Of a DNA stretch of 64,000 bases, positions 42,134 through 50,836 are shown in pieces (position 1 is the stretch's first letter; each line of letters opens with the position of its first letter). A program made the translations under genes and the position numbers. Origin of the DNA: Hyphomicrobiales bacterium (GTDB lineage: Bacteria > Pseudomonadota > Alphaproteobacteria > Rhizobiales > Xanthobacteraceae); NCBI GenBank assembly GCA_017305715.1, contig JAFKKG010000009.1, positions 405,648 to 469,647 of the forward strand, read 5' to 3'. Under the pieces are notes generated by a model. It saw only the letters and a program-made list of their open reading frames with translations. It was not told where the DNA came from and ran no database searches.

Positions 42134-42916
42134 ATGCGCCAGTTCCCTCCCCGCCGGATCGTCTGTCTCACCGAAGAGACCGTGGAGACGCTTTACCTGC
42201 TCGGCGAGCAGGATCGCATCGTCGGCGTCTCCGGCTATGCGGTGCGGCCGCCACAGGTGCGGCGCGAGAAGCCGCGGGTATCGGCGTTCATCTCGGCCGA
42301 CATTCCAAAGATCCTGGCGCTGCAGCCTGATCTGGTGCTCGCCTTCTCCGACCTCCAGGCCGACATCGTCGCCGATCTCGTCCGCGCCGGCGTCGCCATC
42401 CATGTCTTCAACCAGCGTGACGTGGCCGGGATATTGGCGATGATCCGCACGCTCGGCGCCCTGGTCGGCGCTGGCGATCGCGCGGACCAGCTCGCCACCG
42501 GCTTTGAGCAGCGCCTTGCCGGCATCGCATCGACGCCGCGGGCCGGGGCAAAACCAAGGGTCTATTTCGAGGAGTGGGACGATCCCCTGATCAGCGGCAT
42601 CGGCTGGGTATCCGAACTGATCGAGATCGCCGGCGGCGAAGACGCGTTGCCGAAACTGCGGTTTCTGCAGGCCGCGAAGGATCGCATCATCTCGGCCGAT
42701 GCGGTCCGCGATACGATGCCCGACGTGATCCTGGCCTCGTGGTGCGGCAAGAAAGTCGTGCCCGACAGAATCAGGCAACGGCCGGGCTGGAGCGACATCC
42801 CGGCCGTGCGCCATAACCGCATCATCGAGATCAAATCGCCGCTGATCCTGCAACCGGGCCCCGCCGCGCTGACGGACGGGCTCGATGCGATCGTGAAGGC
42901 GTTGTGGGCGGAATGA
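42134..42916 (+). CDS. BtuF-like cobalamin/siderophore-binding protein without signal peptide
   Basis: A 260-aa protein of the class III (helical backbone) metal-chelate binding fold: RIVCLTEETVETLYLLGEQD, IVGVSGYAV, DIPKILALQPDLVLAFSDLQ, VFNQRDVAGILAMIRTLGAL, and IAGGEDALPKLRFLQAA. Members such as BtuF and FhuD are normally exported, but here the chain begins MRQFPPRRIVCLTEE without a signal sequence, so it is predicted cytoplasmic. There is no permease or ATPase partner nearby. Start ATG 42134; the upstream in-frame ATG (42110) gives no signal either. Confidence 0.8.
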   Translation: MRQFPPRRIVCLTEETVETLYLLGEQDRIVGVSGYAVRPPQVRREKPRVSAFISADIPKILALQPDLVLAFSDLQADIVADLVRAGVAIHVFNQRDVAGILAMIRTLGALVGAGDRADQLATGFEQRLAGIASTPRAGAKPRVYFEEWDDPLISGIGWVSELIEIAGGEDALPKLRFLQAAKDRIISADAVRDTMPDVILASWCGKKVVPDRIRQRPGWSDIPAVRHNRIIEIKSPLILQPGPAALTDGLDAIVKALWAE

Positions 42917-42933
42917 TCCTGAACTCTCTCCTC

Positions 42934-43016
42934 CGTCATTGCGAGCGCAGCGAAGCAATCCATCCTGCCGCGTGAAGAAAGGAAGAATGGATTGCTTCGC
43001 ATCGCTCGCAATGACG
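42934..43016. repeat. Palindromic dispersed repeat between convergent genes
   Basis: Two 30-nt arms, CGTCATTGCGAGCGCAGCGA... (42934-42963) and its near reverse complement (42987-43016), match at 28 of 30 positions and enclose a 23-nt loop. This CGTCATTGCGAGCG...GCAATCC sequence is a familiar repeat of Bradyrhizobium and Rhodopseudomonas. It sits between the stops of two convergent genes and would form a strong RNA hairpin from either side. Confidence 0.8.
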
Positions 43017-43037
43017 TGGAGAGGACTTTTGACGGCC

Positions 43038-44315
43038 CTAAACCTTCTCCACCCCGCACCATTCCGCGATGAACAGCGCGGTGGCCTTGGTCGTTTTGCG
43101 CAGCGAGTCCAGGTCGACATATTCATTGAAGCCGTGGATCGCCGCGCCGCTGGCGCCGAAGCACAGGCTCGGGATGTTGTAGTTCAGGCCGTAGAACCGC
43201 GTGTCGGTCAGCGCGGTGAAGACGAGGTCCTCCACCTTGCCGCCATAGACCGCGCCAAACGCCTTGCCGAAGGCCGCTTCGGGTGCGGCGGAATCCTTCA
43301 ATTCATAGCCTTCCGACAGGAAGCCCGACCATTGCACCTCCGGCGGATTGTTGGAGAGGAAGCGATGGTCGCGCGAGGCCGCGGAGACGCAAGCCAGAAT
43401 CTCCTTCTGGCAATCGGCGATCGACCAGCCCGGCAACACGGCGATGCGGCAATCGACATCGCACCATGCCGGTACGCTGGAGGCCCAGTCGCCGCCCTTG
43501 ATGATGCCGGGGTTGAAGTTGATCGGATGGGTCAGCGTCTTGAAGTGCGGATCGGACTTGGCGCGCTCGTTCCACTCGGCTTCGAGCTTGCCGATCGCGT
43601 GAACCAGATGGTACGCGGCCATGATCGCGTTGGAGCCGGAACCGGCATACGCCACATGCACGGGCACGCCGCGCACCCGCAGACGAAACCAGATCACGCC
43701 GACCTGCGAGCGCACCATCTTGCCGCCCGTCGGCTCGGGAATGAAGCAGGCATCGGCCCGGTAGCCGCGCTGCAAGGTCGAGAGCGCGCCGACGCCGGTG
43801 CTCTCCTCCTCGATCACGGATTGAAAGTGGATCCGCGCGGTCGGCCGCAGGCCCGCGGCCTTGATCGCATCCAGCGCATAGAGCGCGCCGATGGTGCCCG
43901 ATTTCATATCGCAGGCGCCGCGGCCATACATTCGGCCATCCTTGATGACCGGCGAGAATGGCGGCGTCTCCCACATGTCGAGCGGACCTGCCGGCACCAC
44001 GTCGCAATGCCCCTGCAGGATCAGCGATCTGCCGCCATTGCTCGACGGGCGATAGGTACCGACCACGCTGCGGGCCTTGGAGAAATCATGCTCGATCGGC
44101 CCGAAGCCACGCAAATCCTTCAGATCCGCGACGTCGATATGCCAATCGTCGACCTCGTAGCCACGTCCGCGCAAGAGATCGCCGATCATGTCCTGGCACG
44201 GCCCTTCGGCGCCGCGCGTCGAGGGAATCGCGACAAAATCCCGTGTCGTCGCCAACTGCGCATCAAAGCCGGCATCGACGGCGTCGAGGATTCGTTGTTG
44301 CGTATCGGCGGTCAT
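43038..44315 (-). CDS. ArgE/DapE-family M20 metallopeptidase/deacylase
   Basis: A 425-aa M20 family hydrolase with two bound metals. The motifs are LQGHCDVVPAGP (metal His/Asp), GRGACDMKSG (bridging Asp), VIEEESTGVGAL (catalytic Glu plus metal Glu), FIPEPTGG and the C-terminal FGASGAAIHGFNEYVD (metal His). The wording is that of ArgE/DapE-type deacylases, which remove acyl groups from amino acids or cleave dipeptides. The natural substrate is not settled. Start ATG 44315. Confidence 0.92.
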   Translation of the reverse strand: MTADTQQRILDAVDAGFDAQLATTRDFVAIPSTRGAEGPCQDMIGDLLRGRGYEVDDWHIDVADLKDLRGFGPIEHDFSKARSVVGTYRPSSNGGRSLILQGHCDVVPAGPLDMWETPPFSPVIKDGRMYGRGACDMKSGTIGALYALDAIKAAGLRPTARIHFQSVIEEESTGVGALSTLQRGYRADACFIPEPTGGKMVRSQVGVIWFRLRVRGVPVHVAYAGSGSNAIMAAYHLVHAIGKLEAEWNERAKSDPHFKTLTHPINFNPGIIKGGDWASSVPAWCDVDCRIAVLPGWSIADCQKEILACVSAASRDHRFLSNNPPEVQWSGFLSEGYELKDSAAPEAAFGKAFGAVYGGKVEDLVFTALTDTRFYGLNYNIPSLCFGASGAAIHGFNEYVDLDSLRKTTKATALFIAEWCGVEKV

Positions 44316-44370
44316 GCGGCGGCTCCAATCGGGATTTTGCGGGTCACGGGAATGACCACCCTAACCCCTA

Positions 44371-44425
44371 TAGCGTTTTCGAGCGAAGTGGGAGCCGGTT
44401 CGCGTGAAGAAAACGCGTCAAAACA
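44371..44425. repeat. Short dispersed repeat (GCGTTTTC...GAAAACGC)
   Basis: TAGCGTTTTCGAGCGAAGTG begins the element, and GAAAACGCGTCAAAACA ends it, with the 8-bp inverted pair GCGTTTTC (44373-44380) / GAAAACGC (44409-44416). From memory this is a common intergenic repeat in Bradyrhizobium. A fragment (AAAACGCGTCAAA) is also seen near 40754. Confidence 0.65.
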
Positions 44426-44433
44426 AAGGGGTC

Positions 44434-45159
44434 CTAGCCTCCGGCGTAATGCAGAAGATGGGTTTCCCGCAAGGCGTCATCGAGCAGACGGCCTTCCGAA
44501 TAGGCCCGCAGCGATTGCGGCCGTTCGACACCTTCCAACAGCCGCGGGCACGGTTCCGGCGCACCTATCACGGTGCGCACCGGAATGCGCTCGGCGTAGA
44601 TCGGCAGCGCATAGTCCTCCTCATCGTCGGCAACGCCCTTGGTGCGGATTTTGGCCGACGCCTGCTCGATCTCCATCGCGATGACAGCGCTCGCCTTGAT
44701 TTCCTGCTTCGTGCTTTGCCTCAAGGAAGCGGTACGGTCGGGAAAGAAGCGGTCGACCATCGCGACCAGTGCACGCGCCTTTTCGTCCGGATCGGAGACG
44801 ATGTAAGCGGTGCCGAACGCCATCACGGCGCGGTAGTCCGCCGAATGGTTGAAGCCGCACCGCGCCAGCACCAGGCTGTCGAGATGCGCGACCGTGAGAC
44901 ACACCTTCTGCCCGTCCGACTGGTTCTCGAGCATGCGGCTGGCGCTGCTGCCGTGCCAGTACAGTTTGTTGCCTTCGCGCCAGAAGAACGTCGGCGTGCA
45001 ATAGGGCTGGCCATCGATCACATAGGAGACATGACACAGCATCGACGCATCGAGCAGGTCGTGCACCGTCGCCTGGTCGTAGCGGCCGCGCTCGTGCAGG
45101 CGCTTCACCCGGTTGCGCGGCGACACGGGGTACGACTGGGTGGTTTCGCTTGTTGTCAC
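44434..45159 (-). CDS. PPOX-family flavoprotein (Pyridox_ox_2 type)
   Basis: A 241-aa protein starting with GTG 45159, five bases after AGGAG. The split-barrel flavin-binding fold is visible in HDLLDASMLCHVSYVIDGQP, TPTFFWREGNKLYWHGSSASR and VCLTVAHLDSLVLARCGFNHSADYRAVMAFG, matching the Pyridox_ox_2 family (nitroimidazole-resistance-like). It is divergent from a PdxR-type regulator 75 bp away, which suggests a role in vitamin B6 or amino-compound metabolism controlled by that regulator. Activity is inferred. Confidence 0.85.
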   Translation of the reverse strand: MTTSETTQSYPVSPRNRVKRLHERGRYDQATVHDLLDASMLCHVSYVIDGQPYCTPTFFWREGNKLYWHGSSASRMLENQSDGQKVCLTVAHLDSLVLARCGFNHSADYRAVMAFGTAYIVSDPDEKARALVAMVDRFFPDRTASLRQSTKQEIKASAVIAMEIEQASAKIRTKGVADDEEDYALPIYAERIPVRTVIGAPEPCPRLLEGVERPQSLRAYSEGRLLDDALRETHLLHYAGG

Positions 45160-45234
45160 GACGACTCCTGTCCAGACAGTGAAATGATGACCCCAGTTGT
45201 ACCGGCGAATTTGGTCTGCGATAGTGCCAATTCC

Positions 45235-46758
45235 ATGCAAAAAATTCCGACCAATTCTCCAGCACCGCGCAAGGCCGAACTTTCGCTCGACCTTACCGGG
45301 CCGCATGTGACGCCGCGCGCGTCTGCGCCGCACCGGCTCTATCAGGCGCTGTGCCACGCCATCGTCAGCGGCATCGTCAAACCCGGTGAGCCGCTGCCGC
45401 CCTCCCGGACACTGGCCAGCCAGACCGGCTTTCCGCGCAACGCCGTCACGACGGCCTATGAGCGGCTGATCGCCGACGGGTTTGCGGTCGCCATGGTGGG
45501 CTCGGGCACCTTCGTCGCGGCACGCATCCCTGCGCAAGCGAGCGGCGCCGGCAAGACCAGGGTCGTCGTCGACGCGCCGCCGCAAGGCACGCTCTCGCTC
45601 GGCTGCACGCATATCGACGCCCGCGCCTTGCAGCGCTTCCGCGCCTTCGTCGGACGCCGGATGCGCGCCTTCGGCACCGACCATCTGCACTACGGCGACC
45701 CCCGGGGCAGCCGCGAACTTCGCACCGCCATTGCCGACCATCTGTTGTCGGCCCGCGGGCTGCGCTGCGATCCCGACCAGATCATGCTGGCGTCGGGAAC
45801 GCAGCACGCCTTGCGCATTGTCCTGAGCGCCATTCTCAAGCCCGACGACCGCGTCTGGTGCGAGGACCCCGGCTATCCCGCCGCACGGCGCGCCATCGAG
45901 CATTGCGGCTACCGCCCGGTCGCGGTGCCGGTCGACGCGTCAGGCATGATCGTCGCCAAGGGCCGCGCCTTGGCGCCAACGGCGCGTGCGGCCTATGTAA
46001 CGCCCTCTCATCAGTTTCCGCTCGGCGTGCAGATGTCGATGAACCGCCGGCTGGAGCTGCTCGATTGGGCAAGAGACGCCGATGCGTTCGTGCTCGAGGA
46101 CGATTACGACAGCGAATTCAGATATGACGGCGCGCCCTTGCTGTCGCTTGCCGGCATCGATCATCTACAGCGCGTGATCTATGTGGGGACATTCTCCAAG
46201 ACGTTGTTTCCGGGATTGCGCATCGGCTATTGCGCGATGCCCGAGAAGCTTATCGGGCCGGTGACGATGGCCCGCGCGGCGCTCGACCGCTTTCCCGGCA
46301 CATTGCTGGAAGGCGCCGTCGCCGACATGCTGAACTCCGGCGCGTTCGCCGCCAATCTGCGCCGGGTGCGCGGGCTCTACCGCGAGGCGCGCGACGTGCT
46401 GGCAGCAACGCTGTCAACAGCATCGGAAGGCCGATTGTCCGTGCCGGTGCCGTCGCAGGGCCTGCATCTGGTGGCGCGGTTCGATCCGTCGGTCGACGCG
46501 CAGGTTGCGGCGCAGGCAAAAGCTGCTGCGGGGGTCGAAGGCTGGCTGCTGGCGGAAACCTACGCGCGCGCCCGGCCGTTGCCGGGATTCGTGCTCGGGT
46601 TTGCCGGCCACCCGATTCCGTTGTTGAAAGCCTCAGCCGAAAAACTCGCGAAGGCATCGCTGGCCGCGCTGCGGCCCAGCCACAAGCAGGACACTCACGG
46701 AACCGGAACCGGCAAAGCGCGAAAGCCTGCATCGGCGCGGTCTCGCTCGGCAGGCTGA
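45235..46758 (+). CDS. MocR/PdxR-type transcriptional regulator (GntR HTH plus aminotransferase domain)
   Basis: A 507-aa chimeric regulator. The GntR winged helix is at residues 33-96: RLYQALCHAIVSGIVKPGEP, LASQTGFPRNAVTTAYERL. A fold-type I aminotransferase domain follows, with PLP-site stretches ASGTQHALRIVL, VEDDYDSEF-like text (VLEDDYDSEFRYDG) and the PLP lysine in VGTFSKTLFPGLRIGY. Members include PdxR, GabR and TauR, which sense PLP or amino compounds. The divergent PPOX gene is the likely target. A C-terminal basic tail after about residue 485 is atypical. Confidence 0.9.
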   Translation: MQKIPTNSPAPRKAELSLDLTGPHVTPRASAPHRLYQALCHAIVSGIVKPGEPLPPSRTLASQTGFPRNAVTTAYERLIADGFAVAMVGSGTFVAARIPAQASGAGKTRVVVDAPPQGTLSLGCTHIDARALQRFRAFVGRRMRAFGTDHLHYGDPRGSRELRTAIADHLLSARGLRCDPDQIMLASGTQHALRIVLSAILKPDDRVWCEDPGYPAARRAIEHCGYRPVAVPVDASGMIVAKGRALAPTARAAYVTPSHQFPLGVQMSMNRRLELLDWARDADAFVLEDDYDSEFRYDGAPLLSLAGIDHLQRVIYVGTFSKTLFPGLRIGYCAMPEKLIGPVTMARAALDRFPGTLLEGAVADMLNSGAFAANLRRVRGLYREARDVLAATLSTASEGRLSVPVPSQGLHLVARFDPSVDAQVAAQAKAAAGVEGWLLAETYARARPLPGFVLGFAGHPIPLLKASAEKLAKASLAALRPSHKQDTHGTGTGKARKPASARSRSAG

Positions 46759-46829
46759 CTGAGCTCGCTAGCAGAATCGCCACCGCATCCGCTAAATGCA
46801 GTGAAGACGCATCACAACGGAGGCACTGG

Positions 46830-46982
46830 ATGCTAGGGAACCGCAACGTGATGTACCTCATCATCGGCGCGCTGGTCGTTGCCGTGGGCGTACTCGGCTA
46901 CAATCTGTATCAGGTCAAGAAGCAGCCCGAGGGCCTGCAGATCAATGTCGGCCCCGACGGTTTGAAGATCCAGAGCAAGTGA
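46830..46982 (+). CDS. Small single-span membrane protein, 50 aa
   Basis: ATG 46830 follows GGAGGCACTGG. The product has one transmembrane segment (VMYLIIGALVVAVGVLGYNLY, about 7-27) and a short hydrophilic tail (GLQINVGPDGLKIQSK). It resembles small conserved rhizobial membrane proteins. It overlaps the next exported small gene region by a GTGA start/stop junction, so the two are likely co-transcribed. Confidence 0.7.
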   Translation: MLGNRNVMYLIIGALVVAVGVLGYNLYQVKKQPEGLQINVGPDGLKIQSK

Positions 46983-46993
46983 GAGAGGCCAAT

Positions 46994-47260
46994 TTGGCGA
47001 TCACCAAGGCCGTGAAGGCCACCACTTTTGCGCTTCCCGTCAGTTTGGTGTTCTGCCTGCTCGCCTCGCCCTGCATCGCCCAGCAGGTCGGGAACGAACG
47101 GGACATCGTGGATCTGCGGCTGGGTCAGCGCATCCAGGTCGACGACGGAACGTGCCCGGCCGGACAGATCAAGGAAGTCTCGGGCTCGCAGATGACGACA
47201 TCAGGCGTACTGCGCACGCGAAAATGCGTTCCGCGCCTGGGAACCAAGCAGAGGCGATAG
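46994..47260 (+). CDS. Small exported protein (DUF6719-like), 88 aa
   Basis: TTG 46994 has AGAGG five bases upstream; GTG 46979, overlapping the preceding stop, is the alternative. The signal peptide (AVKATTFALPVSLVFCLLAS, cleavage near AQQ) precedes a conserved core: ERDIVDLRLGQRIQVDDGTC, PAGQIKEVSGSQMTTSGVLR, TRKCVPR. Two cysteines (DDGTC and RKCV) likely pair. The text fits DUF6719-type small periplasmic proteins as I remember them. Function unknown. Confidence 0.72.
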   Translation: MAITKAVKATTFALPVSLVFCLLASPCIAQQVGNERDIVDLRLGQRIQVDDGTCPAGQIKEVSGSQMTTSGVLRTRKCVPRLGTKQRR

Positions 47261-47285
47261 CGCGCAGCCTCTCGCCAGCAGCCGC

Positions 47286-48521
47286 TTACCAGTTGCCGTA
47301 TTTGCCGACGATCCCGCGCCAAACGGCGTCGCGCTCGCGCGCAAACGATTCCTTGCCGACGTTGGCGTTCCTGGCGACCGCCGTGACCACCATGACGAGC
47401 TTGAGTTCGGGATCGACAAAGATCGACTGGCCGTAGACGCCCAGCAGAGCAAACCTTCGCTTCTCGCCCGGATAGAGCCAGAACTGATAGCCGTATCCGA
47501 AATACGGCGTGGCCTTCCCCGGCGTGAATGGCAGGGGCTGGCGGTGCCAGTCGGTCGCGTCCAGCAGATAGTCCTTCGGTACAATCTGCTTGCCGCCGAC
47601 CGCGCCATCATTGGCCAGCAACATTCCCAGACGCCCGTAGTCGCGCAGCGTCGCGTTGAAATTTCCCATTGCGGCTTCGGTGCCGTCCGTCGTGGTGCTC
47701 CATGTCGCATCGGCTTCCGCGCCCATCGGCTGCCAGAGCCGTGTGGTCAGATATTGGCTGAGCGTGGTACCGGTGACCTCGCGGAGCAGCACGGCCAATA
47801 AAACGGTCTCGCTGGAGGCATAGTGAAACCGCGTGCCCTGCTCGGCTTCGCGGGTTTCGAATTCGCGCAACGCCGATATCGAACCCTCGCGGCTACGGGT
47901 AATCACGAACCGCGTCAGATCGTCCTTGCCATCGTAGGCTTCGCTAAAGCGCACGCCGGACGACATGCGCAACACGCTGCGTATCGTGGTCTCGCCATAG
48001 GGGCTGTCGGCAAGCCTTGGCACGTATTTGGAAACCAGGTCGTCCAACGAAGCGATCCGGCCTTCGGCGACCGCCATCCCGACCGCCAGGCTGACGATGG
48101 ATTTAGCCATCGAATGCGAGATGAAGCGATCCGACGGCTTGCGATCGTACTGGTAGCGCTCGAACAGGACCGTGCCGTCCTTGATCACCAGCAGGCCGGT
48201 GACGCGTTGGTGCGCGAGAAAATCGTCAAGCGTCCAGTTCTGGTTTTCAAATCGGTAACCGAGCTTGGTCTCGGAGCCCGCCGCGACAAGCAGCAGCGGA
48301 GTTTCGGCTTTGCCGAGCCTGTTGTGCGGAAGTATCTCGTCGATACGACTGAACGATCCGACCCGAACGCCTTCTTCGAAGAACCAGTTGGCGCGGGTGC
48401 CGACCGGATAGCCGTTGGCCTTGCCGAGCAGTTCCTCGTCAGGGGCCGCCAGGGCCGGGACGGCTAAGGCAACCAGGCAGGATGCAAGGAAACAGGTGAG
48501 CAAATTTCGTTGCTGCGGCAT
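47286..48521 (-). CDS. Serine hydrolase (beta-lactamase family, class C-like)
   Basis: A 411-aa exported penicillin-binding-like hydrolase. The signal peptide is MPQQRNLLTCFLASCLVALA. The catalytic S-x-x-K tetrad is SMAKSIVSLAVG, with the YxN-like motif in FHYASSETVLLAVLLREVTG and the C-terminal KTG equivalent region weakly conserved. Such proteins cover esterases, 6-aminohexanoate hydrolase-like enzymes and PBP4-type peptidases. ATG 48521 is preferred; GTG 48533 is four codons earlier. Substrate unknown. Confidence 0.88.
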   Translation of the reverse strand: MPQQRNLLTCFLASCLVALAVPALAAPDEELLGKANGYPVGTRANWFFEEGVRVGSFSRIDEILPHNRLGKAETPLLLVAAGSETKLGYRFENQNWTLDDFLAHQRVTGLLVIKDGTVLFERYQYDRKPSDRFISHSMAKSIVSLAVGMAVAEGRIASLDDLVSKYVPRLADSPYGETTIRSVLRMSSGVRFSEAYDGKDDLTRFVITRSREGSISALREFETREAEQGTRFHYASSETVLLAVLLREVTGTTLSQYLTTRLWQPMGAEADATWSTTTDGTEAAMGNFNATLRDYGRLGMLLANDGAVGGKQIVPKDYLLDATDWHRQPLPFTPGKATPYFGYGYQFWLYPGEKRRFALLGVYGQSIFVDPELKLVMVVTAVARNANVGKESFARERDAVWRGIVGKYGNW

Positions 48522-48679
48522 CGGCTGTCTCACGCTCGCGGGCGAACATTATGGCGTTCTTTGCGGAGATTATCGAGCAACTTTGCGACAGGTGAGCACT
48601 GCCCGCATGTCGGCCGGTCACGACACCGCGACAGGCGATGGCCTGTGCTCGTACGGGATGAATGAATTTTAGATGCGAA

Positions 48680-49087
48680 TTAGTTCGTCGACGGCTCGAA
48701 CATGCATTGCAGCGTCGGCTTGGCGATCTTGGTAAAGGTGGGACCAATTTCGGATTGCTTCGACCGCGGTACCCAATCGGTCTCGATCGTGGGCACGCCG
48801 GTCTCGCTGATGCCGCGCAGCAAGGCTTCGCGCAGGTCGTTATCCTCGACGGTTGCAGCGGCGTAGTCGTGCAGGCAACTGCAGACGGTTTCGGGATGGG
48901 CCCAGCGTCCGATCATATGGGGTGCGCACAGCCGCACGAATTCACCGCGGGGATCGGGGACCTTGAACATCGAACCGATCGGCCCCTGCTGCAAGCGCAA
49001 CTGCGCGGTCAACTGGGTTTGGGCGTGGGCTGAAGCGCCCATCAGGAAAGAAACAAAAAGCGCGGCTGAACAAAGACGTGCAAACAT
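48680..49087 (-). CDS. Exported hypothetical protein, 135 aa
   Basis: The signal peptide MFARLCSAALFVSFLMGASA ends near AHA. The mature part has four cysteines (FVRLCAPHM, ETVCSCLHD, LQCMFEP) that could form two disulfides. The core phrase RWAHPETVCSCLHDYAAATV followed by a helical segment (DLREALLRGISETGVP) recurs in small Bradyrhizobium secreted proteins I recall. Function unknown. Confidence 0.7.
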   Translation of the reverse strand: MFARLCSAALFVSFLMGASAHAQTQLTAQLRLQQGPIGSMFKVPDPRGEFVRLCAPHMIGRWAHPETVCSCLHDYAAATVEDNDLREALLRGISETGVPTIETDWVPRSKQSEIGPTFTKIAKPTLQCMFEPSTN

Positions 49088-49131
49088 ACGGAGCCTTTAC
49101 CGGCAAGTTTCTTGAAAGCTGTTCGCTCCGC

Positions 49132-49296
49132 TTAGCGGGCCGCGGCGACAATGATCGGCTGCGGAGCCGAAATCGTCAATGGCGCGCCAGTGTAGGAGAA
49201 GGTGCCGATCCCCGGTAAACCCTGGTCCGCGGAACCAGCCATCGACGGACCAGCCAGGATGAAGGCGAAGGCGAGGATGAAGCTGATCGTCCGCAT
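49132..49296 (-). CDS. Tiny exported peptide, 54 aa
   Basis: ATG 49296 follows GGAGACTCTGAA. A signal peptide (MRTISFILAFAFILAGPSMA) leads to a short mature peptide: GSADQGLPGIGTFSYTGAPL, then TISAPQPIIVAAAR. No cysteine. The pattern is familiar from Bradyrhizobium, so it is probably conserved; function unknown. An imperfect TGATTTCAATCA dyad lies 166 bp upstream (49462). Confidence 0.6.
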   Translation of the reverse strand: MRTISFILAFAFILAGPSMAGSADQGLPGIGTFSYTGAPLTISAPQPIIVAAAR

Positions 49297-50043
49297 TTCA
49301 GAGTCTCCGAATTCCGGTACCGGCATCCTGCCGTCTCGTTGGCAGATTGATAACCAACGGCTGTTTCCGGATATCTGCGCCAAAAGCGGAAAATGGTTTC
49401 ATCGCTGGGGAGAATTGTTTCGTCGGTGGCCCGGGACGAAACATTGGCGGTAAAAACCCAATGATTTCAATCAGGCCATAGGCCGACGCGACGTCCCGAC
49501 AGCGGTGCGCAGGCTCTGTGCGAGCCCCCTGCGATGAACGGTCGACGGAGCAGAAGGCCCGTATCGGATGTCCCTATTCACCATCTGGAGATCAGAGCCC
49601 CGTTGCGGCCGTCCCGTTTGGCGCGTCATGCAAGTTTCTTGTCCAAGTTCTTAATCATTGTCTGTTGAATAGGCCGCAGCGCAGCAAACCCGGCGCCTGA
49701 ACCGAAGTCTGTTTCGCGCCGACTTACCCGAACACCGTGCAACTTTTCCTGTTGGTTCCGCGTTGTCTAAATTCACAATCCAGCGAAGGATAGCCGTCGT
49801 GGGCAATGGCAACATCGGTGTTGGCACTACAAGCGCACCTCGCAAATCCGGCCAGCAGATGGCTGGCGCCATGTCGCAGCAAGGCGCCCCGATCATGGGC
49901 GACAACCAAGGCTCGCCGCAAAAGTTCGTGCGGCTGGTGGGCTGCCGTGATCGCAACGCCGGGGATACCAGACTCCGAACCGGCTCTGACGCACGCCTAC
50001 ATCCCAATCCGGCAAAACGATAGGCCGGGACGACCTCACCAGG
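49297..50043. other. Long intergenic region without a supported gene
   Basis: Several short frames exist on both strands (for example 49763-50023 plus, 49651-50007 minus), but none has a ribosome binding site, coherent codon pattern or family match. The region has locally lower GC near 49600-49680. It may hold a decayed gene or untranslated leaders. I name no function. Confidence 0.45.
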
Positions 50044-50604
50044 CTACTGGACGAACTCGCCGCATTTCTGCACCGCAGCGTCGGCGGCCCCCCAGGGCAT
50101 GATCGGTACCGAGGACGTCGAGTTCTTAGGCGAACCTTCGATCAGCCGGTCGGAATACACCATGTAGACCAGGACGTTCCGCTTGGTATCGCAGCCGCGG
50201 ACGATCTGCATTTTCTTGAAGAACATGGAGCGGCGCTGGCGAAACATGTCGTCGCCCTGGGACATCTTGCCCTTGAACCGGATCGGACCGATCTGGCGGC
50301 AGGCCAGCGAAATGTCCGAGACCTCCTCGGCTAGTCCGAGCCAGCCCTTGAAACCGCCCTTCTCCGGCACGGTGAAGTGACAGGCCACCCCGTCCACCTC
50401 GGGGTCGTCGACACCGTAGGTTGCAAGCTTGTCGTTCGGACTCAGCCATTTGAACACGGTGGAGCGGCGGAAGATCAGATCCGGCTCATCGGCGGCGACA
50501 GCCGGAGGTGCGCGCCACATCGTCGCGGCCAACACCGCCAGCGACATCCCCAAGGCCAAGCTTCTCCATGATTTGTTACACTTACGAACGGCCTTGAATG
50601 TCAT
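50044..50604 (-). CDS. creA: CreA-family exported protein
   Basis: A 186-aa protein with a signal peptide (cleavage near AVAADEP, about residue 38). The CreA signature is clear: STVFKWLSPNDKLATYGVDD, VDGVACHFTVPEKGGFKGWL, SDISLACRQIGPIRF, FKKMQIVRGCDTKRNVLVYM and SVPIMPWG. Four conserved cysteines are present. CreA is a periplasmic or exported protein of unknown function. Start ATG 50604 after GGAGATAGAA. Confidence 0.93.
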   Translation of the reverse strand: MTFKAVRKCNKSWRSLALGMSLAVLAATMWRAPPAVAADEPDLIFRRSTVFKWLSPNDKLATYGVDDPEVDGVACHFTVPEKGGFKGWLGLAEEVSDISLACRQIGPIRFKGKMSQGDDMFRQRRSMFFKKMQIVRGCDTKRNVLVYMVYSDRLIEGSPKNSTSSVPIMPWGAADAAVQKCGEFVQ

Positions 50605-50836
50605 TTCTATCTCCGCTGACGGCTGCCTCGCTATGTAGTGCTCAAATCGCGCACAGGAAGGCTGAGGGCGGCCGCGGGGAGCCTCGCGTTTAACGGAATG
50701 TGAGGCTTTTTTGTTACGGTTAACGTGAAAAGGACCTCACTTGGAAGGCTTGCGCTGGTGAACGTTTTACCCGTCTGCGACAACAAATGAATATTGGAAC
50801 AATGGATTCGACGATCGAGCCTCAGGGAATTTGCGC

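Noticed and set aside
49651-50023. Overlapping frames in the region before creA
   Set aside because: No ribosome binding site, no family and no consistent codon pattern on either strand.
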